Below, in pieces: positions 8,111 through 15,731 of a stretch of 35,197 bases of DNA. Under the pieces are notes generated by a model. It made no database searches and was not told the origin of the DNA. It was given only the letters and a program-made list of their open reading frames with translations. The position numbers and the translations under genes are program-made. Within the stretch, counting starts at the first letter, position 1. The number at the start of each line of letters is the position of its first letter. Location of the stretch: positions 1 through 35,197 of the forward strand of contig JAUHYM010000008.1 in the NCBI GenBank assembly GCA_030426515.1, given 5' to 3'. Source of the DNA: Actinomycetes bacterium. Lineage in GTDB: Bacteria > Actinomycetota > Actinomycetes > Actinomycetales > Microbacteriaceae.

Positions 8111-8538
8111 GAAGGCGGCGTCTCCCAGCGCACCCCGGGGAAGCGCCCGAAGTCGCTGTCATAGGTCACGACGACGGCACCGTACTCGACCGACAGCGCG
8201 GCCAGGTGCGCATCGTTGACGAGGTTGCCACCCCGCGCACCGGTCGTCTCGAGCAGCTCACGGAGGCGATGAACGTGCCGTGAGTCCGGCTCCGGGATGA
8301 CGGCAGCGGGTGCGGCCAGCCACTGATCGACGACGGAGAGTGCCTGGTCGGCGGTCAGCGGATGCTCGAAGATCCGGGGATGCGTCGTGAGTCGCACGAA
8401 CGCCAGCGTGCTCACCCACGGAAACAGCACCGTCTCCCGACCGGTGAGAGCGGCATCCAGCCAGGATTTCGCGGAAGCATGATGCCGCGCACCGACGTCG
8501 ATCGCGTAGATCAAGACGTTCGCGTCGACCAGCCTCAC
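8104..8538 (-). CDS. vapC: VapC-type PIN-domain ribonuclease toxin
   Basis: A 144-residue PIN-domain protein. Acidic metal-site residues seen: D5 in MRLVDANVLIYA, D109 in NLVNDAHLAAL, and the YDSDF pair (D127/D129) near the C-terminus, followed by GRFPGVRW. The segment FVRLTTHPRIF marks the TTHP subfamily of VapC-like toxins, in which the usual mid-domain Glu is replaced. These enzymes cleave specific RNAs (tRNA or rRNA in studied members) with Mg2+ or Mn2+ and are neutralised by a cognate antitoxin. Its ATG overlaps the antitoxin stop by 4 nt. It ends 10 bp from the convergent permease stop. Confidence 0.92.
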   Translation of the reverse strand: MRLVDANVLIYAIDVGARHHASAKSWLDAALTGRETVLFPWVSTLAFVRLTTHPRIFEHPLTADQALSVVDQWLAAPAAVIPEPDSRHVHRLRELLETTGARGGNLVNDAHLAALSVEYGAVVVTYDSDFGRFPGVRWETPPSP

Positions 8539-8789
8539 TTGCCGACGTCCCGCCGGCGGACCAGTTCCTCATCCTCCAGGTCTGCCGCTACCGACAGCGC
8601 CCGCTCCAGCGGAACGCGCGCCGCTCCGAGGTCGAAGGTAGGCGTCTCGAAAGGAGCGGGGGCACCGGCGGACGTGAGCCCGTCGACGATCGCGGCGTTC
8701 ACCGCATCCTTGAACGAGAGCCCACGTTCACGCATCACCTTGCGGACGAGCCCGTCCGCCTCGGGGGTGAGAGTGATCGTGGTGCGCAT
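8535..8789 (-). CDS. vapB: VapB-type ribbon-helix-helix antitoxin
   Basis: An 84-residue protein starting MRTTITLTPEADGLVRKVM, the beta-strand and first helix of a ribbon-helix-helix DNA-binding domain. GLSFKDAVNAAIVDGL provides the second helix. The C-terminal half (about 45-84) is expected to wrap around the toxin. Antitoxin-first order, the 4-nt overlap with vapC and the upstream inverted repeats all fit an autoregulated type II module. No Shine-Dalgarno is visible before the ATG at 8789. A TATGAT hexamer (minus strand, 8798-8803) lies 8 nt upstream, so a leaderless or near-leaderless message is likely. Confidence 0.9.
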   Translation of the reverse strand: MRTTITLTPEADGLVRKVMRERGLSFKDAVNAAIVDGLTSAGAPAPFETPTFDLGAARVPLERALSVAADLEDEELVRRRDVGK

Positions 8790-8794
8790 GATTG

Positions 8795-8831
8795 TGCATC
8801 ATAGCATCATACGCATTGATGCTGTGATGCA
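8795..8831. promoter_or_regulatory. vapBC operator: near-perfect 15-bp inverted repeat built from tandem half-sites
   Basis: The left arm (8795-8809) and right arm (8817-8831) match at 14 of 15 positions around a 7-bp spacer. Each arm is itself a direct repeat: GCATCA-TA-GCATCA on the left and TGATGC-TG-TGATGC on the right, with 8-bp periodicity, giving four half-sites. This suits cooperative binding of ribbon-helix-helix dimers. The minus-strand hexamers TATGAT at 8798-8803 and 8806-8811 lie within or beside the left arm, so occupancy would block vapBC transcription. Confidence 0.8.
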
Positions 8832-8894
8832 TTACGCGCCTGCGAGCGGCCCGCAGTCGACGGACACGAGCATCGTGCGCGCACATCGCCATCC

Positions 8895-8933
8895 GTGATG
8901 AACGCCATCACACGACCGGCCCGCACATAGGGT
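8895..8933 (+). promoter_or_regulatory. Operator GTGATG-N5-CATCAC and putative promoter of the sulfatase gene
   Basis: A perfect 6-bp inverted repeat with a 5-bp spacer (8895-8911) lies just upstream of TAGGGT (8928-8933), the best -10 candidate before the sulfatase ATG at 8979. The dyad covers the expected -35 area (around 8905-8910). No good -35 consensus is seen, so either activation or repression is possible. The half-site also resembles the TGATGC units of the vapBC operator 64 bp to the left. Confidence 0.4.
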
Positions 8934-8978
8934 GTTCCCGACCCGGCCCGCCGGGCAGACGACACGAAGGAGTGATCG

Positions 8979-11318
8979 ATGGCCGACCATCAGCCCGACC
9001 TGCACCACGCCGAGCGCACCGACCCTCGCGGCTACGAGGGCTTCGGCGGCACGGTCGGCCCCCGCTCCTCGCAGTCGACACCGTGGTGGCCGGCGCCGGT
9101 GCGCGCACCCGAGAAGGCGCCGAACGTCATCGTCATCCTCATCGACGACATGGGCTTCAGCGACGTGGAGCCCTTCGGCAGCGAGATCTCGACGCCGGCG
9201 ATCCAAGCCCTCGCGGACGACGGCTACCGGCTGACCAACTTCCACGTCGCGCCGGTCTGCTCCCCCACCCGTGCAGCGCTGATGACCGGGTGCAACCCGC
9301 ACCGGGCGGGCGTCGGATCGGTCGCGAACATGAACCCGGGGTACCCCGGGATTCGCGGGGCGCTGCCGCAGAACATGCCCACGCTGGCCGAGACGTTCCG
9401 CGACAACGGGTACGCGACGCTCATGGTCGGCAAGTGGCACCTCACCCCCGAGACCGAGATGCATGACGGCGCCGACCGGTCGACGTGGCCGATCCAGCGC
9501 GGGTTCGACCGGTACTTCGGGTCTCTCGAGGGCTTCACGACGATGTACCACCCGCACCGGCTGCTGCGCGACAACTCCCCGATCACCGAGGAGTTCGGCG
9601 ACGATGACTACCTCACCGAACGGCTCACGGACGAGGCGATCGACATGATCGACGGCGTCCGCACCGGCGGGCCCGACAAGCCGTTCTTCCTCTACTTCGC
9701 GCACAACGCGGTCCACGGACCGGTCCAGGCGACCCCCGACGACACCGCCGCGCATGAGGGTCGGTACGCCGCCGGGTGGGATGCGATGCGCGCCGAGCGG
9801 TTCGCGCGGCAGAAGGAGCTCGGACTGTTCGCCGAGGACGCCGAGATCTCGCCCTCCGGCCCCCAGAACACCCAGGGTGTGCCCCCGTGGGACGTGCTCG
9901 ACGACGAGACGAAGGCGCTGTACGCGCGTCACATGGAGGTGTACGCCGGCGCCGTCTCGGGCATCGACCGCAGCGTCGCCCGCCTCGTCGCGCACCTGAA
10001 GGAGATCGGCGAGTACGAGAACACCGTGATCGTGTTCACCAGCGACAACGGCGGCACCAGCGAAGGCGGGGTGGCCGGTACGCGCAGCTACTTCAGTCAG
10101 TTCACGTTCGCCTCGGGCCTGCCTGACGACTGGGTGCGGGACGTCCCGCGCCCGCTCGATCAGATCGGCGGCCCCCGCGTGCACGGCCACTACCCCGCGG
10201 GCTGGGCGCACGTGTCGAACGCCCCGTTCCGGCTGTACAAGGGGTCGGTGCACGAGGGCGGCATCCACAGTCCCCTCATCGTGAGCTGGCCCGCGGGCCT
10301 GCCGCGCAGCGAAGGGGATGCCGGGGTGCGCGAGGACTTCGCGTTCGTCTCGGATCTCGCCCCCACCCTGGAGGATCTGGCGGGGGTCACACGTCCGCAG
10401 ACGCTGCGCGGGGCGCCGACGGCGGATCCGGACGGATCCAGCTTCGCCGCGGTGCTCGCGCCGGGCGCCGCGGCGCGCGCGCGTGAGGGGCAGCACGTGA
10501 CCTTCCTCGGGCAGCGCTCGTACTTCGAGGGTCGGCACAAGCTCGTGGGCATGGGCTGGGCGCGCGAGGGCGACGGCCCCGCGTTCTGGAAGCTCTTCGA
10601 CCTCGCCGCCGACCCCGCCGAGGTGCACGACATCGCCGTGGACCACCCGGATCTCGTGGCAGAGCTGGCGGAGAAGTGGTGGCAGGCCGCTTGGCACAAC
10701 ACGGTCTTCCCGCTGCCCGATGAGCCCACGATGCTCGCGACCGTCCCCTCGACCGACCTCGAACTCGAACAGCCCGTTCGACTGCGCCCCGGGGCGCCGG
10801 GGCTCGAACGGGTTCGGTCGTACAAGCTCATCGCGATGCGGTCGTTCACGATCGATGCACGGTTCGACGGGTCGATCGGCGACGGGGTCATCGTCGCGCA
10901 CGGCGACCAGGGCGGCGGATACATCCTGTTCGCCGAGGACGGCGCCCTGCACTTCTCCTACAACGCGTACGGCGATATGCACCGCGTCGAGATCCCGGTC
11001 GCCGGCGCCGTGTCGACGGTCGCGCTGACCTTCGATGCGCGGGACGAGTTCCGGTGGGCCATCTCGGCCTCGGTCGACGGCACGACGATGCTGCTCTGCG
11101 ACAGCGTGCCGATGGTGATGGGCATGGCGCCGTTCACCGGCATCAGTGTCGGCTACGACGGCGGCGGTCCCGTCGACTGGGACATGCACGAGCGCCACGG
11201 CTGGTTCCGGCACACCGGCGGACTGCGCGATGTCAGCTACACGCCCGGCCCCAAGGCCGCGTACAACGATGAGATCGTCGTCGCGGTGGACGAGGTCAGC
11301 GCGCGCCTCATCGACTGA
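8979..11318 (+). CDS. Type I sulfatase (arylsulfatase family)
   Basis: A 779-residue alkaline-phosphatase-fold sulfatase that hydrolyses sulfate esters. Seen: the calcium-binding pair in IVILIDDMGFSD (D56, D57), the formylglycine motif C94-S-P-T-R98 followed by AALMTG, GKWHLTP, and the DN pair in FTSDNGG. C94 must be oxidised to formylglycine by a separate generating enzyme, not seen here. The protein is longer than a typical 450-550-residue sulfatase. Residues after about 590 form an extra C-terminal beta-rich region (contains DGSIGDGVIVAHGDQGG) of the kind seen in large actinobacterial arylsulfatases. No signal peptide is visible, so it may be cytoplasmic. Ribosome site AAGGAG lies upstream of the ATG. 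It stands alone between vapBC and a convergent protease gene. Confidence 0.93.
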   Translation: MADHQPDLHHAERTDPRGYEGFGGTVGPRSSQSTPWWPAPVRAPEKAPNVIVILIDDMGFSDVEPFGSEISTPAIQALADDGYRLTNFHVAPVCSPTRAALMTGCNPHRAGVGSVANMNPGYPGIRGALPQNMPTLAETFRDNGYATLMVGKWHLTPETEMHDGADRSTWPIQRGFDRYFGSLEGFTTMYHPHRLLRDNSPITEEFGDDDYLTERLTDEAIDMIDGVRTGGPDKPFFLYFAHNAVHGPVQATPDDTAAHEGRYAAGWDAMRAERFARQKELGLFAEDAEISPSGPQNTQGVPPWDVLDDETKALYARHMEVYAGAVSGIDRSVARLVAHLKEIGEYENTVIVFTSDNGGTSEGGVAGTRSYFSQFTFASGLPDDWVRDVPRPLDQIGGPRVHGHYPAGWAHVSNAPFRLYKGSVHEGGIHSPLIVSWPAGLPRSEGDAGVREDFAFVSDLAPTLEDLAGVTRPQTLRGAPTADPDGSSFAAVLAPGAAARAREGQHVTFLGQRSYFEGRHKLVGMGWAREGDGPAFWKLFDLAADPAEVHDIAVDHPDLVAELAEKWWQAAWHNTVFPLPDEPTMLATVPSTDLELEQPVRLRPGAPGLERVRSYKLIAMRSFTIDARFDGSIGDGVIVAHGDQGGGYILFAEDGALHFSYNAYGDMHRVEIPVAGAVSTVALTFDARDEFRWAISASVDGTTMLLCDSVPMVMGMAPFTGISVGYDGGGPVDWDMHERHGWFRHTGGLRDVSYTPGPKAAYNDEIVVAVDEVSARLID

Positions 11319-11380
11319 CGGTCACGCCGCCCGGTCGTCGCGATCGAACCGCGCGCACCGGGCGGCGCGCACCCGTCAGT
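11314..11380. terminator. Bidirectional terminator between sulfatase and subtilisin genes
   Basis: The inner arms CGCCGCCCGGT (11325-11335) and ACCGGGCGGCG (11357-11367) are perfect 11-bp complements around a 21-nt loop. The outer arms ACTGACGG (11314-11321) and CCGTCAGT (11373-11380) add 8 bp. The outer arms contain the stop codons of both convergent genes. There is no U tract, as is common in actinobacteria. The structure should act from both directions and is the only clear end point for the leftward polysaccharide operon. Confidence 0.8.
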
Positions 11381-13118
11381 TGCGCACGACCACGGTGATC
11401 GCCGGGCTCTGAGCGGTGTTGCCCGCGTCGTCGCTCGCGCGGGCATGGACGGGGTAGGTCCCGTTGGGGAACCCGCTCGTCGAGAGCGTGGCACGCCACG
11501 TGCCGTCACTCGCGAGCGCTCCGCTGCCGAGCCGGGTCCTGCCCGACCAGAACGTCACGGCCGTGACGCCGACATCGTCCGACGCGGTGGCGACGACCGT
11601 TCCGGTGCCGCTGACCACGGTGCCGGAGGACGGCGACACGATCGCGACGGCCGGCGCCGTCGTATCCGGCGTCGGCGTGGGGGTGGGCGTGGGAGTCGGC
11701 GTCGGCGTGGGAGTCGGCGTCGGCGTCGGCGTGGGCGTGGGAGACGAAGTCGGCGTCGGCGTGGGAGTCGGCGTCGGCGTGGGAGTCGGCGTCGGTGTCG
11801 GTGTCGGCGTCGGGACGACACCGCCCGTGGGGACGGTCGACGCGAGGTACCCGAAGTGCCGCCCGGGAATCGGCGAGAGCGGATCGCCGGCGAAGCGATG
11901 GCCACGCTCGGCGGCCACCTGCGCCTGCGCCAGGACGGTGCCGCGGATCTGCGCGGCGGAGCCGGCGCAGTCTCCCGCTGCGAGACAGTTCAGGACCACG
12001 CCGCTGACCGCGGCCGCCGACATCGACGTGCCCGATTGGATGTACCCGTACCGATCGCCCTTGAGCGTCGTATACGGGCACATCCCCGGCGCCGCGATGG
12101 TGTGCGCCCGGTCGGCGGCCGAGACCGCGTAGTTGGTGTTCACCGCCGGGTGGTCATCCTGCGTGCTCACCGAGCAGGGCGCGGCCGCGAGTCCCCCCGG
12201 CTGTCCGTCGTAATCGCCGACGTTCGTCACCGCCAGCACCTCGTCGTATGCCGCCGGGATCCATCCCGCCAGGTCGGTGTCGGAGTTCCCGGCCGAGCCG
12301 ACGATGACCAATCCCGCGCTCTCGATCGCACAGATGGCCTGATGGAGCGGATCGCCGTTGGAGTACCCGCAGTTCCCGTCGTCCGTGCCACGGGTGGCGA
12401 GACTGAGGTTGAGCACCTCGATCCCCAGGCTCTCCGCGTGGGTCGCGACCCAGTCCAGCCCGCACAGCAGCGACGACAGCGTGCCGCGGTTCTTGGCATC
12501 CATCACCCGAACGGAATATACCGGTGCGCCCGGCGCGACGCCGACCGTTCCGGAATCGTCGTCGAACGCGGCCATGTAGCCGGCCACCGCGGTGCCGTGG
12601 CCGTTGCCGTCGCTCTCATCCAGACCCGGGAAGCAGCTCACCGCTCCCGCGAGATGGTAGTCGGGGTGAGGGTTCACCCCCGAGTCCACGATCGCGACCG
12701 CCGGGCCGGACCACTGCGTCACCCCGTCACCGGCGTTCACCGGCGCCTGGTCGGCTTCGACCGACGGGACGTGCGGGGGGACGGTCTGCGCCATCCCCTC
12801 GATCGCGATGTCGGGTGTCACCGCGCGCACGCGACGGTCGCGCGCGAGCGCGGTGGCCTCGGCGGCCGTGAGCTCGACCGAGAACCCGTTGAGCGCCGCG
12901 GAGAAGCGCTGATCGCGCTGGATGCCTGCGGTCCGCGCGAGCGCGGCCGCGTTGACGTCCTCGTGAAGGACGACGATGTAGCTGCCGGCGGGCAATGCCG
13001 CGGCAGGCTGCGCGGCGACGAGCGTCGCGCTCACCAGCGCGATCACCGCCGCCAGGACGGTTCCGAAACGGAACCTCGATCCGGCGTCCCCCCGGGCGCC
13101 GGATGTCGATCCGATCAT
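11376..13118 (-). CDS. Secreted subtilisin-like serine protease (S8) with PT-rich linker and Ig-like domain
   Basis: 580 residues. A signal peptide covers about 1-41 (hydrophobic VLAAVIALVSATLVAA, then AQPAAA). An I9-type propeptide follows (about 46-105, SYIVVLHEDV). The S8 catalytic domain has D145 (VAIVDSGVNPH), H174 (GHGTAVAG), oxyanion N278 (GSAGNSD) and S365 (SGTSMSAAAVSG). Residues 436-484 are an almost pure Pro-Thr repeat interrupted by one SS, and about 487-580 form a bacterial Ig-like domain. The linker suggests a wall-spanning spacer and the Ig domain a surface or polysaccharide contact. No LPXTG anchor is visible. The start is 13 bp after the stop of the GT2-GT4 gene, with a G-rich ribosome site, so it is probably the last gene of the polysaccharide operon. 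The substrate is unknown. Confidence 0.93.
   Translation of the reverse strand: MIGSTSGARGDAGSRFRFGTVLAAVIALVSATLVAAQPAAALPAGSYIVVLHEDVNAAALARTAGIQRDQRFSAALNGFSVELTAAEATALARDRRVRAVTPDIAIEGMAQTVPPHVPSVEADQAPVNAGDGVTQWSGPAVAIVDSGVNPHPDYHLAGAVSCFPGLDESDGNGHGTAVAGYMAAFDDDSGTVGVAPGAPVYSVRVMDAKNRGTLSSLLCGLDWVATHAESLGIEVLNLSLATRGTDDGNCGYSNGDPLHQAICAIESAGLVIVGSAGNSDTDLAGWIPAAYDEVLAVTNVGDYDGQPGGLAAAPCSVSTQDDHPAVNTNYAVSAADRAHTIAAPGMCPYTTLKGDRYGYIQSGTSMSAAAVSGVVLNCLAAGDCAGSAAQIRGTVLAQAQVAAERGHRFAGDPLSPIPGRHFGYLASTVPTGGVVPTPTPTPTPTPTPTPTPTPTPTSSPTPTPTPTPTPTPTPTPTPTPTPTPDTTAPAVAIVSPSSGTVVSGTGTVVATASDDVGVTAVTFWSGRTRLGSGALASDGTWRATLSTSGFPNGTYPVHARASDDAGNTAQSPAITVVVRN
11667..11813 (-). repeat. Hexanucleotide tandem repeat encoding a (Pro-Thr)n linker
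   Basis: About 147 bp of GTCGGC/GTGGGC/GTGGGA-type hexamers (plus-strand view) encode 49 residues of alternating Pro and Thr in the protease. Variants of the hexamer alternate and one unit reads GACGAA (encoding SS). In-frame 6-bp units mean that slippage would change linker length without breaking the frame. Confidence 0.9.
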
Positions 13119-13131
13119 GTTGTTCAGCCCC

Positions 13132-15183
13132 CTAGCTGATCACCGGCTCCTTCGCCGCCGGCTGTCGGCGCCACCGTGACCTTTCACGGAAGTTCTCATA
13201 GGCCGCGAGCGTGCGCGCGGCGATCTGATCCCAGTCCAGCGCCGAGAGGTCGGCCCTCTCGGGGCGCCCCTCGGCCGTCGCCCACGCGAGGGCGCTCGCC
13301 AGGTCCTCCGGGGTGAGCTCACCGTCGTACAGCCGCACCCACTGGTCGGACAGCTGCGACTGCAGCTCACGCATGCCGCCGAGGTCCGGGACGAGCACCG
13401 GACGATCGGCAGAGGCGGCGAGGATCGCGGAGCCGGAGTTCTGAATGCGCGCGTAGGGAAGGACGACGACATCGGCGGCGGCCAGCACCACCGGCAGCTG
13501 GTCGTCGGGCAGGAAGCGCAGGTCCAGGATGACGCGCGGGTCGTCGCCCGCGGCCGCGCGCACCTCGTGTTCGAGCTCAGCGGGCGAGGCTTTGCCGGCC
13601 ACCAGCAGGACGGCGTCGAGGTCGAGGGACCGGAAGGTGGTGATCAGGTGCGGGATGTTCTTGTACGGCCGCAGCTGGCCGACCGCGACGATGACCGGAC
13701 GCTGCGGGTCCAGACCGAGTCGTTCGCGCGCCTGGGCGCGGGTCAGCCCGAACGCGTAGTCCCCGCGGTAGTGGCCGTGCGGAGTCACCGCGGCCGGGAT
13801 CTCGCGCAGTCGCGGGTAGGCGGCGTGTGCGGCCTGGACCCCGTCCTCGGTGAGCGCGATGATGCCGTCGACGTTGCTCAGCAGCAGCCGCTCGGCGGCG
13901 CGTCTGACCCGCGGCGAGGATCGCTCCTCGTGCGAGGCCACATTGTGCACGGTCCACACCAGCACCGTGCCCCGGGCGCGCACCGCGCGCAGGGCGCTGT
14001 AGAACCACAGCAGGCGCGCGGCGTGGATCAGCCGCCGCGACCCCGACAGGAACGACAGGTCCGGCCAGTGCAGGTGGACGACGTCGGTCGGCTCGACGAG
14101 CAGGTGCCAGTAGTTCAGGTCGGTCACGCGAGCGCCGCGGCGCTGGAGCGCACGGTACAGCCGGCCGTTGTACGGGTTCGCGTGCTCGGTCCGGAAGGCC
14201 GGCTCCGCCTGCACCCGCAGGGGCGGAAGCACGACCGCGGGGGTGCGGCCGAACAGGGTGCGCTCGGCAGCGGGGTATCCACGGCGCCAGGCGCGACGGT
14301 TACGCCAGACGTCGCGCCAGGTGCGTCGGGCGGAGCCCGTGACCCGCTCGAGAGCGGCCCGCACCCCGGCGCCGGCCTGCAGCAGCAAGGTCCCTGCGAG
14401 GGCCGGCAGCGGGCGCCACGTCAGGGCGAGGTACGTGACCTTTCCGGCCATCACCATCCCCATCTTGCGTCCGCTCGACGAGGTCGACCCCCCGACGTCG
14501 TGCTGGATGACCGCCTGCGGCACGATGACGGGCGCGAAGCCCCGACGCTGCGCGCGCGCCGAGAACTCGGCATCCTCACCGTAGAGGAAGAAGCGCTCGT
14601 CCATGCCGCCGATGCGGTCCCAGTCCGCCCGCCGAGCCAGCAGCAGGCATCCGGTGATCACGGGCACCTCCCGCACCGTGTCGCGCGGCCACCGCCCCAG
14701 AGACTCGGGGTCGAAGATCGGCGAGTGGCGGAAGGCGGTGGTGAGCCCGAGGGCGAAGCAGGTCAGCGACCAGAGGGTGGGCGCCCCCCAGCAGGACGAG
14801 GGGTCCACCGTGCCGTCGGCGCGCACCGTGCGGCCGCCGTACACGCCGTGGCGGGGGTGGGCCTCAGCGAAGGCGATGAGCGCCTCGAGCGAGCCCGGGA
14901 ATACCGTGGCGTCGGGGTTCAGCAGCAGCACGTAGTCCGCGTCGGACGCCGCCACCCCGCGGTTGACCCCGCGGGCGAAGCCGAGGTTCTCCCCGGCGTC
15001 GACGAGCGTGACCTCGGGATGCGCGTCGGCGATCGCGGCGAGACTTCCGTCCTCGGACCCGTTGTCGACCACGATCACGCCGACGCCCGGGATCGCCTGG
15101 TCCCTCACCGAGTCCAGGCACTCGAGAGTGCGCTCGCGCGTGTTGAAGTTGACGACGATCACGTCGACAGTCGGACCGGTCAT
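13132..15183 (-). CDS. Two-domain glycosyltransferase: GT2 fused to GT4
   Basis: The start at 15183 is chosen because it overlaps the upstream acetyltransferase stop (ATGA) and begins directly at the GT-A fold; further upstream the frame is Arg-rich shadow. It gives 683 residues. The N-terminal GT2 (about 1-290) resembles rhamnosyltransferases: VDVIVVNFNT, VDNGSEDGS, LLLNPDATVFPGS as the DxD-like site, and FFLYGEDAEFSARA. The C-terminal GT4 (about 315-665) has DVVHLHWPDLSF, WTVHNVASHEERSS, VAVGQLRPYKNIP and ILAASADRPVLVPDLGG, a GT-B nucleotide-sugar site. The two halves probably add consecutive sugars to the lipid-linked repeat unit at the inner membrane face. The stop lies 13 bp before the protease start. 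Confidence 0.9.
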   Translation of the reverse strand: MTGPTVDVIVVNFNTRERTLECLDSVRDQAIPGVGVIVVDNGSEDGSLAAIADAHPEVTLVDAGENLGFARGVNRGVAASDADYVLLLNPDATVFPGSLEALIAFAEAHPRHGVYGGRTVRADGTVDPSSCWGAPTLWSLTCFALGLTTAFRHSPIFDPESLGRWPRDTVREVPVITGCLLLARRADWDRIGGMDERFFLYGEDAEFSARAQRRGFAPVIVPQAVIQHDVGGSTSSSGRKMGMVMAGKVTYLALTWRPLPALAGTLLLQAGAGVRAALERVTGSARRTWRDVWRNRRAWRRGYPAAERTLFGRTPAVVLPPLRVQAEPAFRTEHANPYNGRLYRALQRRGARVTDLNYWHLLVEPTDVVHLHWPDLSFLSGSRRLIHAARLLWFYSALRAVRARGTVLVWTVHNVASHEERSSPRVRRAAERLLLSNVDGIIALTEDGVQAAHAAYPRLREIPAAVTPHGHYRGDYAFGLTRAQARERLGLDPQRPVIVAVGQLRPYKNIPHLITTFRSLDLDAVLLVAGKASPAELEHEVRAAAGDDPRVILDLRFLPDDQLPVVLAAADVVVLPYARIQNSGSAILAASADRPVLVPDLGGMRELQSQLSDQWVRLYDGELTPEDLASALAWATAEGRPERADLSALDWDQIAARTLAAYENFRERSRWRRQPAAKEPVIS

Positions 15184-15731
15184 GCCGACCCCTCCGCCGC
15201 AGCGCCCGCCGCGTCCGTGCGCCATCCGATCACGGTCGCCGGGATGCCGCCGGCGATCGCATCGGCCGGGATGTCCCGTGTCACCACGGCGCCCGCTGCG
15301 ACGATCGCGCCGTCGCCGATCGTGACGCCGGCGAGGACGACGACGTCGGCCCCGAGCCACGTTCCCGCCCCGATGACGATGTCCTGTTCGATCTTCGGCT
15401 GGTCCATCGGCGGGATCCCGCGCACGGTGCCGTAGTTGGACGCGGTGACGGTGACCCGAGGGGCGAGCAGCGACTTCTCGCCGAAGGTGATGCGGCCGGT
15501 CGAATTGCCCGCCCAGATCGTCGAGTACTCGCCGATGTGGGTTCCCGCGCCGATCGTGATCCGCTCCGCGTTGCGAAACGACACGTTCGGGGCGAGGGAG
15601 ACGTCGGCACCGCGCGTGAGCCGACGCACCTGTGAGACGTGGGCGTAGCCGTAGAAGTGCAGGATCCGCAGCCCGTGCAGGTACACGCGGGGGTCGATGA
15701 GCGACCCGATGGCGTGGAGCACCCGTCTCAT
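15180..15731 (-). CDS. Hexapeptide-repeat (left-handed beta-helix) acyltransferase
   Basis: 183 residues from the ATG at 15731, which overlaps the WS/DGAT stop by 4 nt. The sequence shows repeated hexapeptides: ITIGAGTHIGEYSTI, ITFGEKSLLAPRVTV, DIVIGAGTWLGADVVVLAG and VTIGDGAIVAAGAVVTRDI, ending IAGGIPATVIG. This is the xenobiotic/maltose/serine O-acetyltransferase (LbH) type. It most likely O-acetylates a sugar of the polysaccharide repeat using acetyl-CoA. All neighbours in the leftward operon are glycan genes. A second LbH enzyme is encoded at 29106-29666. Confidence 0.9.
   Translation of the reverse strand: MRRVLHAIGSLIDPRVYLHGLRILHFYGYAHVSQVRRLTRGADVSLAPNVSFRNAERITIGAGTHIGEYSTIWAGNSTGRITFGEKSLLAPRVTVTASNYGTVRGIPPMDQPKIEQDIVIGAGTWLGADVVVLAGVTIGDGAIVAAGAVVTRDIPADAIAGGIPATVIGWRTDAAGAAAEGSA

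Noticed and set aside
8790..8831. Possible attachment site or small mobile-element end (AT-richer, repeated)
   Set aside because: No integrase or transposase nearby, and the repeats fit a vapBC operator at the correct distance from vapB.
8832..11213. 793-codon antisense frame opposite the sulfatase
   Set aside because: No recognisable motif, His/Arg/Gly-rich composition, and it fully overlaps a gene with an intact sulfatase active site and ribosome site.
11667..11813. CRISPR-like or regulatory repeat array
   Set aside because: Units are contiguous 6-mers without spacers and in frame with the protease; they encode a Pro-Thr linker.
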